From Thiothrix eikelboomii (GTDB lineage Bacteria; Pseudomonadota; Gammaproteobacteria; Thiotrichales; Thiotrichaceae), in NCBI RefSeq assembly GCF_900167255.1, contig NZ_FUYB01000006.1, positions 62,001-126,000 of the forward strand: 64,000 nt of DNA, written 5' to 3'. The position numbers were made by a program, and so were the translations under genes. Shown here in pieces: positions 46,433 through 54,726 of this stretch; position 1 is the stretch's first letter; each line of letters opens with the position of its first letter. Below the pieces are notes generated by a model, which was given only the letters and a program-made list of their open reading frames with translations, did not search any database and was not told where the DNA came from.

Positions 46433-46575
46433 AAGAAGCTGATCAACAAGTTGTGCTTAAGAGTAGGCTAGTTTAATGGGCTTAATAGCAATTGAGGTAA
46501 ATTGAGCTAAGCTCTATTTAGACGCATGCTTACACCGTTCGAGTCAAATCCCTTTAAAACCTGCTGGAGGAAAGA

Positions 46576-47286
46576 ATGAGCTTAGTAAAAACATTAGGTC
46601 GAGTCGCTTTTGGTTTGATTGTTGCGCAAGCTTCAAAAAAGCTATTAGGCGGGCGAGGTGGCGCTTTAGGTGGTTTGCTCGGTGCGGTATTAGGTGGCGG
46701 TGCTACCCGCAATACAGCGATTGCGGGTGGCATCGGCGCACTGTTAACGAGTTTGCTATCCAGTAAACCGGCTCAAGCCAGTAGTGGCTCTGGAAATGGC
46801 AGCGGCGGAAATATCTTAACTAATCTATTTAATATGCTAGGTGATAGTCCACAAACTAAAAATGCTTCGGCTAAAGATGTGGGTTCTTTCTTTCAAGCGG
46901 CATTAAAAGATGAGCCGATGCAAACCACGCCTGAAGATGAAAAGAATGCCGGGATTTTATTGCGTGCCATGATCAACTCAGTGAAAGCCGATGGAGTGAT
47001 TGATGACCAAGAGCAAGCCAAGATTAAAGAGTATTTAAAAGATGTGTCACCCGCTGATCTTGAGTTTGTGACCACAGAACTTAGAAAGCCTTTAGACTTA
47101 CAGGGCTTGATTAAGAGTGTGCCTCAAGGTATGGAAAAGCAAGTATATCTGATGTCTTTGCTAGCAATGACCTTGGACGACCCCCGCGAAGTGAAATATA
47201 TGCAAAATTTAGCGGCTGGATTAGGACTCTCTAGCGCTGAGCTGAATGCTATTCATGATCAACTACAGATTAAACATCTGGCCTAA
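46576..47286 (+). CDS. DUF533/TerB-like protein (YebE-like)
   Basis: 236 residues. N-terminal Gly/Ala-rich hydrophobic part (residues 5-75, GGRGGALGGLLGAVLGGGAT) probably associates with the membrane; the C-terminal half (~100-236) is the helical DUF533/TerB-like domain, with SVKADGVIDDQEQAKIKEYL, an acidic metal-binding-like loop. GGAGG precedes the start. Function is unknown; E. coli YebE is an envelope-stress-regulated relative. Confidence 0.87.
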   Translation: MSLVKTLGRVAFGLIVAQASKKLLGGRGGALGGLLGAVLGGGATRNTAIAGGIGALLTSLLSSKPAQASSGSGNGSGGNILTNLFNMLGDSPQTKNASAKDVGSFFQAALKDEPMQTTPEDEKNAGILLRAMINSVKADGVIDDQEQAKIKEYLKDVSPADLEFVTTELRKPLDLQGLIKSVPQGMEKQVYLMSLLAMTLDDPREVKYMQNLAAGLGLSSAELNAIHDQLQIKHLA

Positions 47287-47301
47287 GCTTGTTTAATCCT
47301 T

Positions 47302-47330
47302 AAGGCAAGTCGAACTGGATTTGCCTTTTT
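47302..47330 (+). terminator. terminator of DUF533 gene
   Basis: AAGGCAA (47302-47308) pairs with TTGCCTT (47321-47327) with a 12-base loop and a T-run. It lies 15 bases after the stop. Confidence 0.7.
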
Positions 47331-47458
47331 AAACGCCACTTTTAAAGCAGACTTTATGAAACACTCGAGTCGATCCTAGATTGTGGGTAGGAAGGTAGTA
47401 GAAATATGTTCTTATGATGATCGGGCAGTTTGGTATTACGCGAAGTTGCGTCCCACCT

Positions 47459-48079
47459 TTAACTTAAATACATCACTAAAAAGACCAATATGCCTATTAG
47501 GATCAGCACACCTAGCCAGAGGAAACGGCCTTGGATGGCAGCACTCGCTTGACCTTGCTTATAGCCGGTGATCATCGCTCGTGCTAAGTTTTCATGGTGC
47601 AGCCAACTGCTGACGAGTACACCTGCAATATGGACAAAGACAACCAGCAACATGAAGTTAGCAACCCATTCGTGCGTCTCTTCGTAGAGCTCTTCCCAGT
47701 CTTCTGCGCCCAGCTCCCACTCTAAAGCGATACCCGTCAAGCTGATCAGTAAGCCTAAACCCAAGAGTAAAAAGATAGCGATAGCCCCCGCTGGATTATG
47801 CCCCAAAAAGTGTTGGGCTTGGTTTTGGCTTAGTGATTTGAGATAACTCAGTACGGCAATCGGTGCAAAGCTAAATGAGCTAAAACGCGCATAACGGGTA
47901 CCAATCACTCCCCAGATGAGGCGGAATAAGATCAGCGCTCCGAATACATAACCGAGGGCTAAGTGAAGATCCCGATAGCGTTCAGATTCAGCTGTTAAAT
48001 AAGCACCTGCAAAGCTGAGTGCGAATGACCAATGAAACACTCGAGTCGGCCAATCCCAAACTAAAATACGTTCTGACAT
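47459..48079 (-). CDS. cytochrome b (b561-type) of SHP/DHC cluster
   Basis: 206 residues with four main membrane helices plus a C-terminal one. Heme-ligand histidines are in VWDWPTRVFHWSF, RDLHLALGYVFG, ETHEWVANFML and VFVHIAGVLVSSWLHHENL. This bacterial cytochrome b561 class passes electrons from quinol to periplasmic cytochromes. It lies nine bases after the diheme cytochrome gene, consistent with the SHP-DHC-cytb arrangement known from Rhodobacter and Shewanella. Confidence 0.92.
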   Translation of the reverse strand: MSERILVWDWPTRVFHWSFALSFAGAYLTAESERYRDLHLALGYVFGALILFRLIWGVIGTRYARFSSFSFAPIAVLSYLKSLSQNQAQHFLGHNPAGAIAIFLLLGLGLLISLTGIALEWELGAEDWEELYEETHEWVANFMLLVVFVHIAGVLVSSWLHHENLARAMITGYKQGQASAAIQGRFLWLGVLILIGILVFLVMYLS

Positions 48080-48088
48080 CTCAACTCC

Positions 48089-48646
48089 TTAGCGCGGAAT
48101 TTGCACGCTATCTTCATCAAAATTGCCTTGTTCTGCTTGCGTGTGGCAGGCAGCGCAATTAGCAGCGGTTTTGATCTTGGGGTTTTTCCAAGTGATCGCA
48201 GCAATTTCATCATGCTCATGCTTAAACCATGCTGTTTCGGTAATCCGTAAATTCGGCTCAGCAAGCGGCCTTTTCGGCTCGCGGGCTGCATTGGCGGTTA
48301 GGAAGGGCAAAATTTCTTTGATGGTCGCTTCATCAAGGCTTGCATCAGTGCCAAAGTGTTGATCCAAGCCATCCATCATGGCTTGCCATGAAGAAGCGGG
48401 TAAGAGGCCGGGGGGATAAGCCAGATGGCAAGCACTGCATTCTGCTTTCCAAGTTGCATTGCTAGCACGTAAACCTTGCATCTTGCCTTCATGGTGCTCA
48501 TTTGGGCGTCGAACTTCTAAATACTTGCCCTGCCGCTGGCCTTGATAGGCTGACTTGTCCTCATCTGCATCGGCTAACCCTTGCACAGTAAGGATTAACA
48601 ATAAGCTGGCTGCCACAGCCGCTAAACCTTTGATCCCAGTTTTCAT
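48089..48646 (-). CDS. diheme cytochrome c (DHC type)
   Basis: 185 residues, signal peptide to about residue 27. Two CxxCH sites are present: ECSACH near residue 71 and NCAACH near 167. The region LAYPPGLLPASSWQAMMDGLDQHFG is characteristic of DHC-family diheme cytochromes. It is the expected electron carrier between the cytochrome b and SHP encoded on either side. AAGGAG precedes the start. Confidence 0.93.
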   Translation of the reverse strand: MKTGIKGLAAVAASLLLILTVQGLADADEDKSAYQGQRQGKYLEVRRPNEHHEGKMQGLRASNATWKAECSACHLAYPPGLLPASSWQAMMDGLDQHFGTDASLDEATIKEILPFLTANAAREPKRPLAEPNLRITETAWFKHEHDEIAAITWKNPKIKTAANCAACHTQAEQGNFDEDSVQIPR

Positions 48647-48656
48647 CGCCAGCTCC

Positions 48657-49073
48657 TTATTGGATAGCCATTAAAAAAGTCAAAATATCGCCTTTTTCTA
48701 AAGCAGTGCATTCGCGGCTAAGGACATCTTTGCAATTGCGCTTAAACCACTTTTCCACTTTGCGCGGGTTAGTAAAACGCTTTGGATTGGCGGCGGGGGC
48801 AAGTGGGTCAATCGCTTTATCTGTAGAAGCATGCTTGCCGACCGTAGCTGGATTGCTGGTATGACATGAAGCACAACTCCAATCATTACCGTGGGTGGTT
48901 TTAAAAAACTGCTCGCCACGACGTGCAGAAAAGCCTTGGAATTTAGTATCGGCGGCTTTAGCGGCGGCTTGATAACTGCTTAAAAAGTCTTGTGGAGTTT
49001 CGGCTTGTACCCAACCTGCACTGAGTAGCAGCGTACAGGCTAAAGCCTGAGTGAGGGTTTTGAGTTTAAACAT
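48657..49073 (-). CDS. DUF1924/SHP-type monoheme cytochrome c
   Basis: 138 residues from the ATG at 49073 (AGGAAAG upstream); longer in-frame starts precede the signal peptide and are rejected. Signal peptide ends near VQA (24). One heme site CASCH, with FSARRGEQFF before it and the KVEKWFKRNCKDVLSRECT segment after, matches SHP (sphaeroides heme protein), an oxygen/NO-binding cytochrome with a ligand-exchangeable Asn. First gene of the three-gene cluster. Confidence 0.9.
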   Translation of the reverse strand: MFKLKTLTQALACTLLLSAGWVQAETPQDFLSSYQAAAKAADTKFQGFSARRGEQFFKTTHGNDWSCASCHTSNPATVGKHASTDKAIDPLAPAANPKRFTNPRKVEKWFKRNCKDVLSRECTALEKGDILTFLMAIQ

Positions 49074-49394
49074 GCTTTCCTTCCTATTAATGATTAAATG
49101 AGTTGATTGTGAAGAGCGATTCTTAAGAGAATCTGAAATCAACCGATATGAGTGGATATGAACTTGGTTTTTTAAACTTATAGATCAAGATACCAACACC
49201 TTTGAGGAGAAAGCTAGGCTCATAAGCCGTGAGAGAGACAATCGTTAGCTAAGGATAGGCCAAACCACTTATGACTTATAATGTTTAGCCTACATAGCCT
49301 AGTGGGGAATTGTGAGGTTTGTCGCTTGGTGTGGATAGCGGGATATTGCAAGCTAAGCAAATCCAATCACTGTATTTTAACGAGGAGTTTCTGC
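49074..49394. other. 321-bp divergent intergenic region
   Basis: Upstream region of both the SHP operon and the cytochrome b561 gene. It holds an inverted repeat GATTCT-TAAG-AGAATC (49118-49133) about 45 bases from the SHP start, possibly a regulator site, and a consensus-like -10 TATAAT (49277-49282) without a clear -35 on the plus strand. I see no RNA gene or coding frame of merit. Confidence 0.5.
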
Positions 49395-49937
49395 ATGTCT
49401 CATTCACTAAACCGTTATGGACTATTTCCGATCGCTTTCCACTGGCTGACTTTATTACTACTGATAGCGGTGTATGCCTGTATTGAGCTGCGCGAGTTTT
49501 TTCCAAAAGGAAGTGACCCAAGAAATGCACTGAAAAGTTGGCATTTCATGCTGGGTTTAACGGTCTTTGGTCTGACTCTATTACGGATAGTAGCGCGTTG
49601 GTTCAATCCTTCACCGGCTAAAGATAGCCGTATCACTGCTTGGCAACGGTATGCCTCTAGTGTGATGCATTTTATGCTGTATGCTTTATTACTAGTCATG
49701 CCCTTGTTGGGATGGGCGATCTTGAGTGCGGAAGGCAAAGCGATCATTTGGTTTGGTTTAGAGTTACCAGCCTTGATAGCGCCTAATAAAGAGTGGGCCG
49801 AACAACTTGAAGAGCTGCATGTTACGGCCGGAACAGTGGGGTATTTTTTGATTGGTCTGCATGCTTTGGCCGCATTATTCCACCACTATGTTCAACGAGA
49901 TACGACTTTAGTGCGTATGTTGCCTGCTCGTGATTAA
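49395..49937 (+). CDS. cytochrome b561 (CybB type)
   Basis: 180 residues from the ATG at 49395, which has GAGGAG ten bases upstream. Four helices with heme histidines in FPIAFHWLTLL, LKSWHFMLGLTVFG, VMHFMLYALLL and ELHVTAGTVGYFLIGLHALAALFHH. A di-heme quinol:acceptor oxidoreductase of the inner membrane, distinct from the cytochrome b encoded divergently. Confidence 0.92.
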   Translation: MSHSLNRYGLFPIAFHWLTLLLLIAVYACIELREFFPKGSDPRNALKSWHFMLGLTVFGLTLLRIVARWFNPSPAKDSRITAWQRYASSVMHFMLYALLLVMPLLGWAILSAEGKAIIWFGLELPALIAPNKEWAEQLEELHVTAGTVGYFLIGLHALAALFHHYVQRDTTLVRMLPARD

Positions 49938-49958
49938 AACATAGTTGCTTATTCTATT

Positions 49959-49987
49959 TGCGGTAGGGGTTTTAGCCTGCTACCGCA
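49959..49987. terminator. candidate terminator between convergent genes
   Basis: TGCGGTAG (49959-49966) and CTACCGCA (49980-49987) form an 8-bp stem with a 13-base loop; TAGTTTT follows on the plus strand. It separates cytochrome b561 from the convergent ccs gene. Confidence 0.5.
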
Positions 49988-50027
49988 TAGTTTTAAGGTA
50001 CTCAAGCCTAAACTTAAGGTAGTGCTA

Positions 50028-51212
50028 CTAAAGTTGCCCATACGAGTGTAGACCCGACAAAAACATATTCACCCCTAAAAACGCGAATAAGGTGATCAAC
50101 AAACCAAGAATCGCCCACCACGCCATCGCGGTACCACGCCAGCCTTTAGAGAAGCGAAAGTGCAACCAAGCCGCATAATTCAACCAGACAATCAGCGCCC
50201 AAGTCTCTTTCGGGTCCCACGACCAATAACCACCCCAAGCTTCGGCTGCCCACATCGCACCCAAAATGGTGGCAACTGTGAAGAAGGCAAAGCCTAAAGC
50301 AATCGCTTTGTAACTCAGGTCATCCATCATATCTAAGGAAGGCAAAGCGCTTGCTAACAGCCCATTCGGTTTGTGTTGTTCAGCGTTCTGCTTAAGTAGA
50401 TAGGCAATACCAACCATAGCCGCAAGAGCAAATGAGCCGTAACCGATAAAATTAGCGGGTACATGTATTTTCATCCAATAACTTTGTAGGGCTGGCACGA
50501 GCGGCAGAATTTTATTAGCGCCGCGCTCAAAGCTATACCAAAGGAGGAAACCAACCGCAGCACTAATCACTAACAATACAAAACCACCTAGGCTACGTTG
50601 TTGGTACTGCTGTTCATAATATAAATACAGTAAACCCGTCAAAATACAAAACAGAATAAAGACTTCGTATAAGTTGCTAACTGGAATATGTCCAAAGCTT
50701 GGGTCAATTAAATAAGACTCATACCAACGCAATATCAAGCCAGTTAAACCCATCACCACTGCGCTCCAAGTTAAATAAGTGGCTGTTTTTAAAATAACTT
50801 CATGAGAGGTAAATAAGCCAAGGAAATAAGTAAAAGTCGCCATTACGAATAGCGTACTCATCCACATAATCGCAGACTGGCTAGAAAGTAAATATTTTAA
50901 GAAAAAGTTAGTATCAGCTTGAGTTCGGCTGCTGTCATAGAGAAATAAGGCTAATAAGCTTAAAGCCAGTACGATTAAAGTATAAAGGCGGAATGACTTC
51001 CAAAACCAGCCCAGTGCAATTAACGCGGGTGTGGCAATTGCTAAAATAGCAAGCTCAAAGCCATCCATGTATGCGCCATATAGCCAATAAACTAAGACGA
51101 CACCACTGCTAATAATAAGGCTCCATAGCCAGTCGAAAGTATTGAGACTTTGCCAAGGCATTGGATGATGAAGAAAACTAAGATCGGTGGTTGACTTGTT
51201 GTAAGTACTCAT
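50028..51212 (-). CDS. System II cytochrome c biogenesis protein (CcsA/ResC)
   Basis: 394 residues, about ten membrane helices. The heme-handling WWD domain WGGYWSWDPKETWALIVWLNYAAW is unmistakable. In System II this protein presents heme for attachment to CxxCH sites together with ResB/Ccs1. No resB-like gene is adjacent in this window, so its partner must lie elsewhere. Context is rich in c-type cytochromes (fccA, SHP, DHC, peroxidase), which need it. Confidence 0.93.
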   Translation of the reverse strand: MSTYNKSTTDLSFLHHPMPWQSLNTFDWLWSLIISSGVVLVYWLYGAYMDGFELAILAIATPALIALGWFWKSFRLYTLIVLALSLLALFLYDSSRTQADTNFFLKYLLSSQSAIMWMSTLFVMATFTYFLGLFTSHEVILKTATYLTWSAVVMGLTGLILRWYESYLIDPSFGHIPVSNLYEVFILFCILTGLLYLYYEQQYQQRSLGGFVLLVISAAVGFLLWYSFERGANKILPLVPALQSYWMKIHVPANFIGYGSFALAAMVGIAYLLKQNAEQHKPNGLLASALPSLDMMDDLSYKAIALGFAFFTVATILGAMWAAEAWGGYWSWDPKETWALIVWLNYAAWLHFRFSKGWRGTAMAWWAILGLLITLFAFLGVNMFLSGLHSYGQL

Positions 51213-51393
51213 GCTTAAAACTCCACTATAGTCCTGAAGATCAGGTACTTGCTAGCAAGCGCTTTTAAGTGAATTTAGGGATTATGGCAATTAGGCAAAT
51301 AGCGTATTCGCTAGGCCTTGAATGAAACGTGGTCTATTAGATAAAAGCTGATTGGAGGTTTGTCGGATGCTATTAAGCTAGCTGCCTTCACCC

Positions 51394-51422
51394 AAAAAAA
51401 CAGCAGCAGTTAAACTGCTGCC
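51394..51422 (-). terminator. terminator after fccB
   Basis: GCAGCAGT (51403-51410) and ACTGCTGC (51414-51421) form an 8-bp stem with a 3-base loop; on the minus strand TGTTTTTTT follows. Lies about 30 bases after the fccB stop. Confidence 0.85.
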
Positions 51423-51450
51423 GAACGATAGGTGGATCAGGAACTTATTG

Positions 51451-52716
51451 TTAGGCGAAGGTATCGCTAAATAGACTATTGGCCCACTCAAACATTTTGC
51501 GGTAGTTCGATGAGCTTGCACCACTCGAAGCACCAAAAGAAGCTGGGATTAGCTGCATACTTTGGCTGGCAGGATCATAAGCAAAGGCTGCTGTTAACCA
51601 AGAGGCCGTATCTGCACTAATCGGGCTATAACAGGCTGAGTTGGTGACGGGTGATTGGAAAGGTTGAGCACCCGATAACAAACGCAACACGGCATCCGCA
51701 CAGACTTTCGCTTCCGCATTGGCGATATGACCTGCTTTCGGTTGGCCAGTTCCTTGTGAGTCACCAATAATATGGATGCCTTGTGCCGCCGTGGATTCAT
51801 AGCTCAACGGATTGACATTCGCCCAATCGCCCGTACTGCTATTGGCCAAGCCGTTCTTCCTGACAATACCACCTGCTTGATGCGGCGGAATCACATTCAA
51901 GACACTGGCTTGATAATCACCAAAACTCGTGATCGCTACCTTTTTATTAGAATCGACCGCTTGCAGAATAGTATTCGGCACATATTGCACGATACCCGCA
52001 TAGGTGTTGGTGAAGGCATGGTTGAAGGTATCTTTTTCTACCGTAATATCTGGATTACCATCTAAAACAATCACTTTAGAGCCGGGCTGATTCCGCTTTA
52101 AATAATCCGCAACCACACACGCTCGTTCATACGGCCCTGGTGGGCAGCGATATGGTGCTTTGGGGATACTCATGACAAAGCTTCCACCCGTAGGCATGGC
52201 TTGTAATTGTTGGCGTAGCTGCTGAACTTGATTACCTGATTTCCAAGCATGCAAGACTTTATTGCTATTCAGACCGGGGATTGCTTTAAATTGCACACCG
52301 GGAGCGAGAATTAAGCGCTCATAGCCTAGGGTTTGGCCATTGGCGAGCTTGACGGTACGGCTAGCACTATTGAGTGCAATGGCAGTACTACGTACCACTT
52401 GAACGCCGTATTTTTGCGCCAGCGTGTCGTATTTGAAGCCAAGCTGAGCAACTTGGCGCTGACCATTCAAGACCAAATTACTTAAAATCGGTGAATAATA
52501 GATGGCATTCGGTTCAATCAAGATGACATCGACCGTATTATTTGACCATAGGCGTAGGTATTTAGCGGCAGTCGCTCCTGCGAAACCTCCACCAATCACA
52601 ATAACACGCGGGCGAATGACGGCAGCCTGAGCAAAGCTGATTGGTAAAGCCGCTGCACCTAAGCCTAGGCTGAGGTTTTTTAAAAACTGACGGCGAGATA
52701 AATCGTTCATAATCAT
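51451..52716 (-). CDS. fccB: sulfide dehydrogenase flavoprotein subunit
   Basis: 421 residues with a Tat signal (SRRQFLKNLSLGLGAAALP). FAD-binding loop VIVIGGGFAGATAAK and a second FAD segment GIHIIGDSQGTGQPKAGH. Cys191 (PYRCPPGPYERAC) and Cys362 (NSACYSP) are the expected redox disulfide of FccB/SoxF proteins that oxidise sulfide in the periplasm. The cytochrome subunit gene is directly upstream. An internal ATG two codons later (52710) is an alternative start. Confidence 0.9.
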   Translation of the reverse strand: MIMNDLSRRQFLKNLSLGLGAAALPISFAQAAVIRPRVIVIGGGFAGATAAKYLRLWSNNTVDVILIEPNAIYYSPILSNLVLNGQRQVAQLGFKYDTLAQKYGVQVVRSTAIALNSASRTVKLANGQTLGYERLILAPGVQFKAIPGLNSNKVLHAWKSGNQVQQLRQQLQAMPTGGSFVMSIPKAPYRCPPGPYERACVVADYLKRNQPGSKVIVLDGNPDITVEKDTFNHAFTNTYAGIVQYVPNTILQAVDSNKKVAITSFGDYQASVLNVIPPHQAGGIVRKNGLANSSTGDWANVNPLSYESTAAQGIHIIGDSQGTGQPKAGHIANAEAKVCADAVLRLLSGAQPFQSPVTNSACYSPISADTASWLTAAFAYDPASQSMQLIPASFGASSGASSSNYRKMFEWANSLFSDTFA

Positions 52717-52753
52717 GATCTCTTGAAAAGCGGTTTAATGGGAATGACTAGGC

Positions 52754-53188
52754 TTAATCGTTGGCGTCGTTATCATCGTTATGATGGTTGTCGTCATCAT
52801 CGTCATTATCATTATTCCCACCGCCACTGATGCTGGCGAAATAGGCTGCAATCAATTGAATCTGTGCATCGGTATAGGCTTTGGCTTGGTAATGCATCAG
52901 ATCGACTTTATTTTTAGCTTTCATTTCACGCATTTCGCTGACGAGTTCATTTTGGCTTTCACCTGCGAGGCTGTCGATACCTGTGGTGGACTTGCCATCG
53001 GTGCCGTGGCATTGAAAACACTGTGAAGCCAACAGACGTGCTCCGTCTGGAATCAGCACACCGGCTGCACTGATGTTTGTATTAGTTAAGCGCCCCCCCG
53101 TATAATCGGTGGCATTTGCGCTAGAGCTTAGGCTTGAGCTAGCGAGCAAGGCTAAAGCGCCCAGCCAAGATAGATACTTGCGTTTCAT
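52754..53188 (-). CDS. fccA: sulfide dehydrogenase cytochrome c subunit with acidic tail
   Basis: 144 residues. Signal peptide to about NAT (27); heme site C57-F-Q-C60-H61, axial Met98 in VDLMHYQAKAYTDAQI. The length of the folded part fits a monoheme FccA-like subunit that accepts electrons from FccB, encoded 37 bases downstream. After GGG the last ~20 residues are only Asn, Asp, His and Ala (NNDNDDDDDNHHNDDNDAND), an unusual acidic tail. AAAGGAG precedes the start. Confidence 0.87.
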   Translation of the reverse strand: MKRKYLSWLGALALLASSSLSSSANATDYTGGRLTNTNISAAGVLIPDGARLLASQCFQCHGTDGKSTTGIDSLAGESQNELVSEMREMKAKNKVDLMHYQAKAYTDAQIQLIAAYFASISGGGNNDNDDDDDNHHNDDNDAND

Positions 53189-53232
53189 TAAACACTCCTT
53201 TTTAACAGGCTTGCCCCAAAGGGCAGGTTGGT

Positions 53233-53261
53233 AGCCCAGCAGTACCAGTGCTGGGCTTTTT
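53233..53261. other. intercistronic hairpin before fccA
   Basis: AGCCCAGCA (53233-53241) and TGCTGGGCT (53249-53257) form a 9-bp stem. The T-run follows on the plus strand, while both neighbours are on the minus strand, so it is not an orthodox terminator for the DUF5666 gene. A second small stem TGCCC/GGGCA lies at 53212-53224. They may stabilise or process the fccAB message. Confidence 0.5.
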
Positions 53262-53271
53262 ACAGGCTGCT

Positions 53272-54726
53272 TTAGTCGTCTTCGGTTTCGAGTTCTAAAG
53301 TGTCTGCTTGTAAACTGGTATTGGTTAGGCGGGTGCCTTCGGCTTTCACAATGCTTTGGCCTTCCATTAAGGCAGCAAAAAACTCAGCCTGACCCACTTC
53401 ACTTGAATTAATCTCAAACTCAGTATCCTGATCACTGGTGATGGTGATACCTAAAATGGCTAGACTGCCTTGAGTGCGATTAATCTGCTGAGCAACGCCT
53501 TTGACCTCAATGTCTGGGGAGCTAAGATCCTCAAGATCGCGCTCAATCCGCAAGGCCAGTAAACGGCCATCGTTGAGCTGGCGGGCTTTAATTTCCAAAT
53601 GATCATGCAAGTGCAAATCGGTCAAGCGCAGGCTAGTTTCATGGTCTTCCGTTTTCTGCAGAATGATGGTGGAAGCATCGACTAATAGGGTGTTGCCAAG
53701 TACTTTGAAGGTTGATGTGCTGTCATTGATTTCAGTCATTTTACCTTCCAGTTCACGAGTCTGGGTTGTGCTGGCTTGGCGCACTGAAATTTCTTCAGCA
53801 ACTAATTCACCTTGTGGATTAATCTGTCCCTCGGCTTCGACTAAGGCATTTAACTTAAGCTCAGCAGGTGTACTGTTTTCAAATTCTGTATTCGCCGTCG
53901 TCACGACTAATTGACCATTAATTGCAAAGCGGCTAGTGCTGATAAAAGCGGTGACTAAACCGGCTATTTCGGCTTGTTCACCGGCATTGAATTGTACAAA
54001 TTCTGTAGCTGTCACTAAGCTTTCAGCCTTTAACACTGTGCCTTGTAGGGCTTGCTGGCTTTTCACTTGTATATAGCTGTTCACCGCAGGCAGTGAACTC
54101 AGTGAGGCTTGGCTGTAGTCAATGCTGAGGTCATTTAGGGTTAAAGTTTGTGCAGCAGGATTGAGGGCGGTCACTCGGCCTGCAATTAGTTGGCTAGACT
54201 TACCTGCAATAAAGCTAGTTTGCTGGCGAGTCAGGCTATTGGCACGAATCACACCTTGAGCATCACGTGCACCAGAGATTTGCACGATATTGCCTACGGC
54301 TAACTCACTGAGAGTCTTGATCCCATGCAGCAGAGTTAAGCTATCGGTGCGCACTAATTGATTAAGCACATAGAGGCTTTTGCCATCGTTACCCAGTGCG
54401 GTCATTTGGCCTTGAAGAAGGCTGCCGTAGTCAACTTGAGTCGCTTGACCTGTGATTCCATCAGGATTGATACTGCCTTGAATCTTAATGATTTCGCCGA
54501 CCCGATAATAGCTTTGATCAGGTACAGCCACACCATCCCGAGTGAAGCGAGCTTGGCTGACATCGTAGCGCACCCCATTTTGGATAATGCTACCAAACCC
54601 AGTAATGGGGCCGACTGAAATACCTGTCCCACCAATACCGCCTTCGGCTAATTGGGTTTCTACACAAGCCGTGATCCATAAACTGCTGCTCAGCACGAGC
54701 AGGGGCATGAGGCGCTTAAACTTCAT
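53272..54726 (-). CDS. DUF5666-repeat lipoprotein
   Basis: 484 residues from the ATG at 54726, where AGGA lies eight bases upstream and a lipoprotein signal begins (LLVLSSSLWITAC, lipid Cys at 21). After GGIGGTGISVGPITGFGSIIQNG the protein is made of repeated ~70-residue beta domains of the DUF5666 type (for example LSELAVGNIVQISGARDAQGVIRANSL, approximately). Likely a periplasmic or outer-membrane lipoprotein of unknown role. Its start overlaps the DUF6502 gene by 11 bases, so both are coupled. Confidence 0.82.
   Translation of the reverse strand: MKFKRLMPLLVLSSSLWITACVETQLAEGGIGGTGISVGPITGFGSIIQNGVRYDVSQARFTRDGVAVPDQSYYRVGEIIKIQGSINPDGITGQATQVDYGSLLQGQMTALGNDGKSLYVLNQLVRTDSLTLLHGIKTLSELAVGNIVQISGARDAQGVIRANSLTRQQTSFIAGKSSQLIAGRVTALNPAAQTLTLNDLSIDYSQASLSSLPAVNSYIQVKSQQALQGTVLKAESLVTATEFVQFNAGEQAEIAGLVTAFISTSRFAINGQLVVTTANTEFENSTPAELKLNALVEAEGQINPQGELVAEEISVRQASTTQTRELEGKMTEINDSTSTFKVLGNTLLVDASTIILQKTEDHETSLRLTDLHLHDHLEIKARQLNDGRLLALRIERDLEDLSSPDIEVKGVAQQINRTQGSLAILGITITSDQDTEFEINSSEVGQAEFFAALMEGQSIVKAEGTRLTNTSLQADTLELETEDD

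Noticed and set aside
46536-46556. GTTCGAGTCAAATCCC, resembling a tRNA T-arm
   Set aside because: No acceptor stem, D-arm or anticodon arm can be drawn around it; it lies in the leader of the DUF533 gene.
48061-48291. Second frame within the diheme cytochrome gene
   Set aside because: It lacks a signal and heme motif and is fully contained in a confidently assigned gene.
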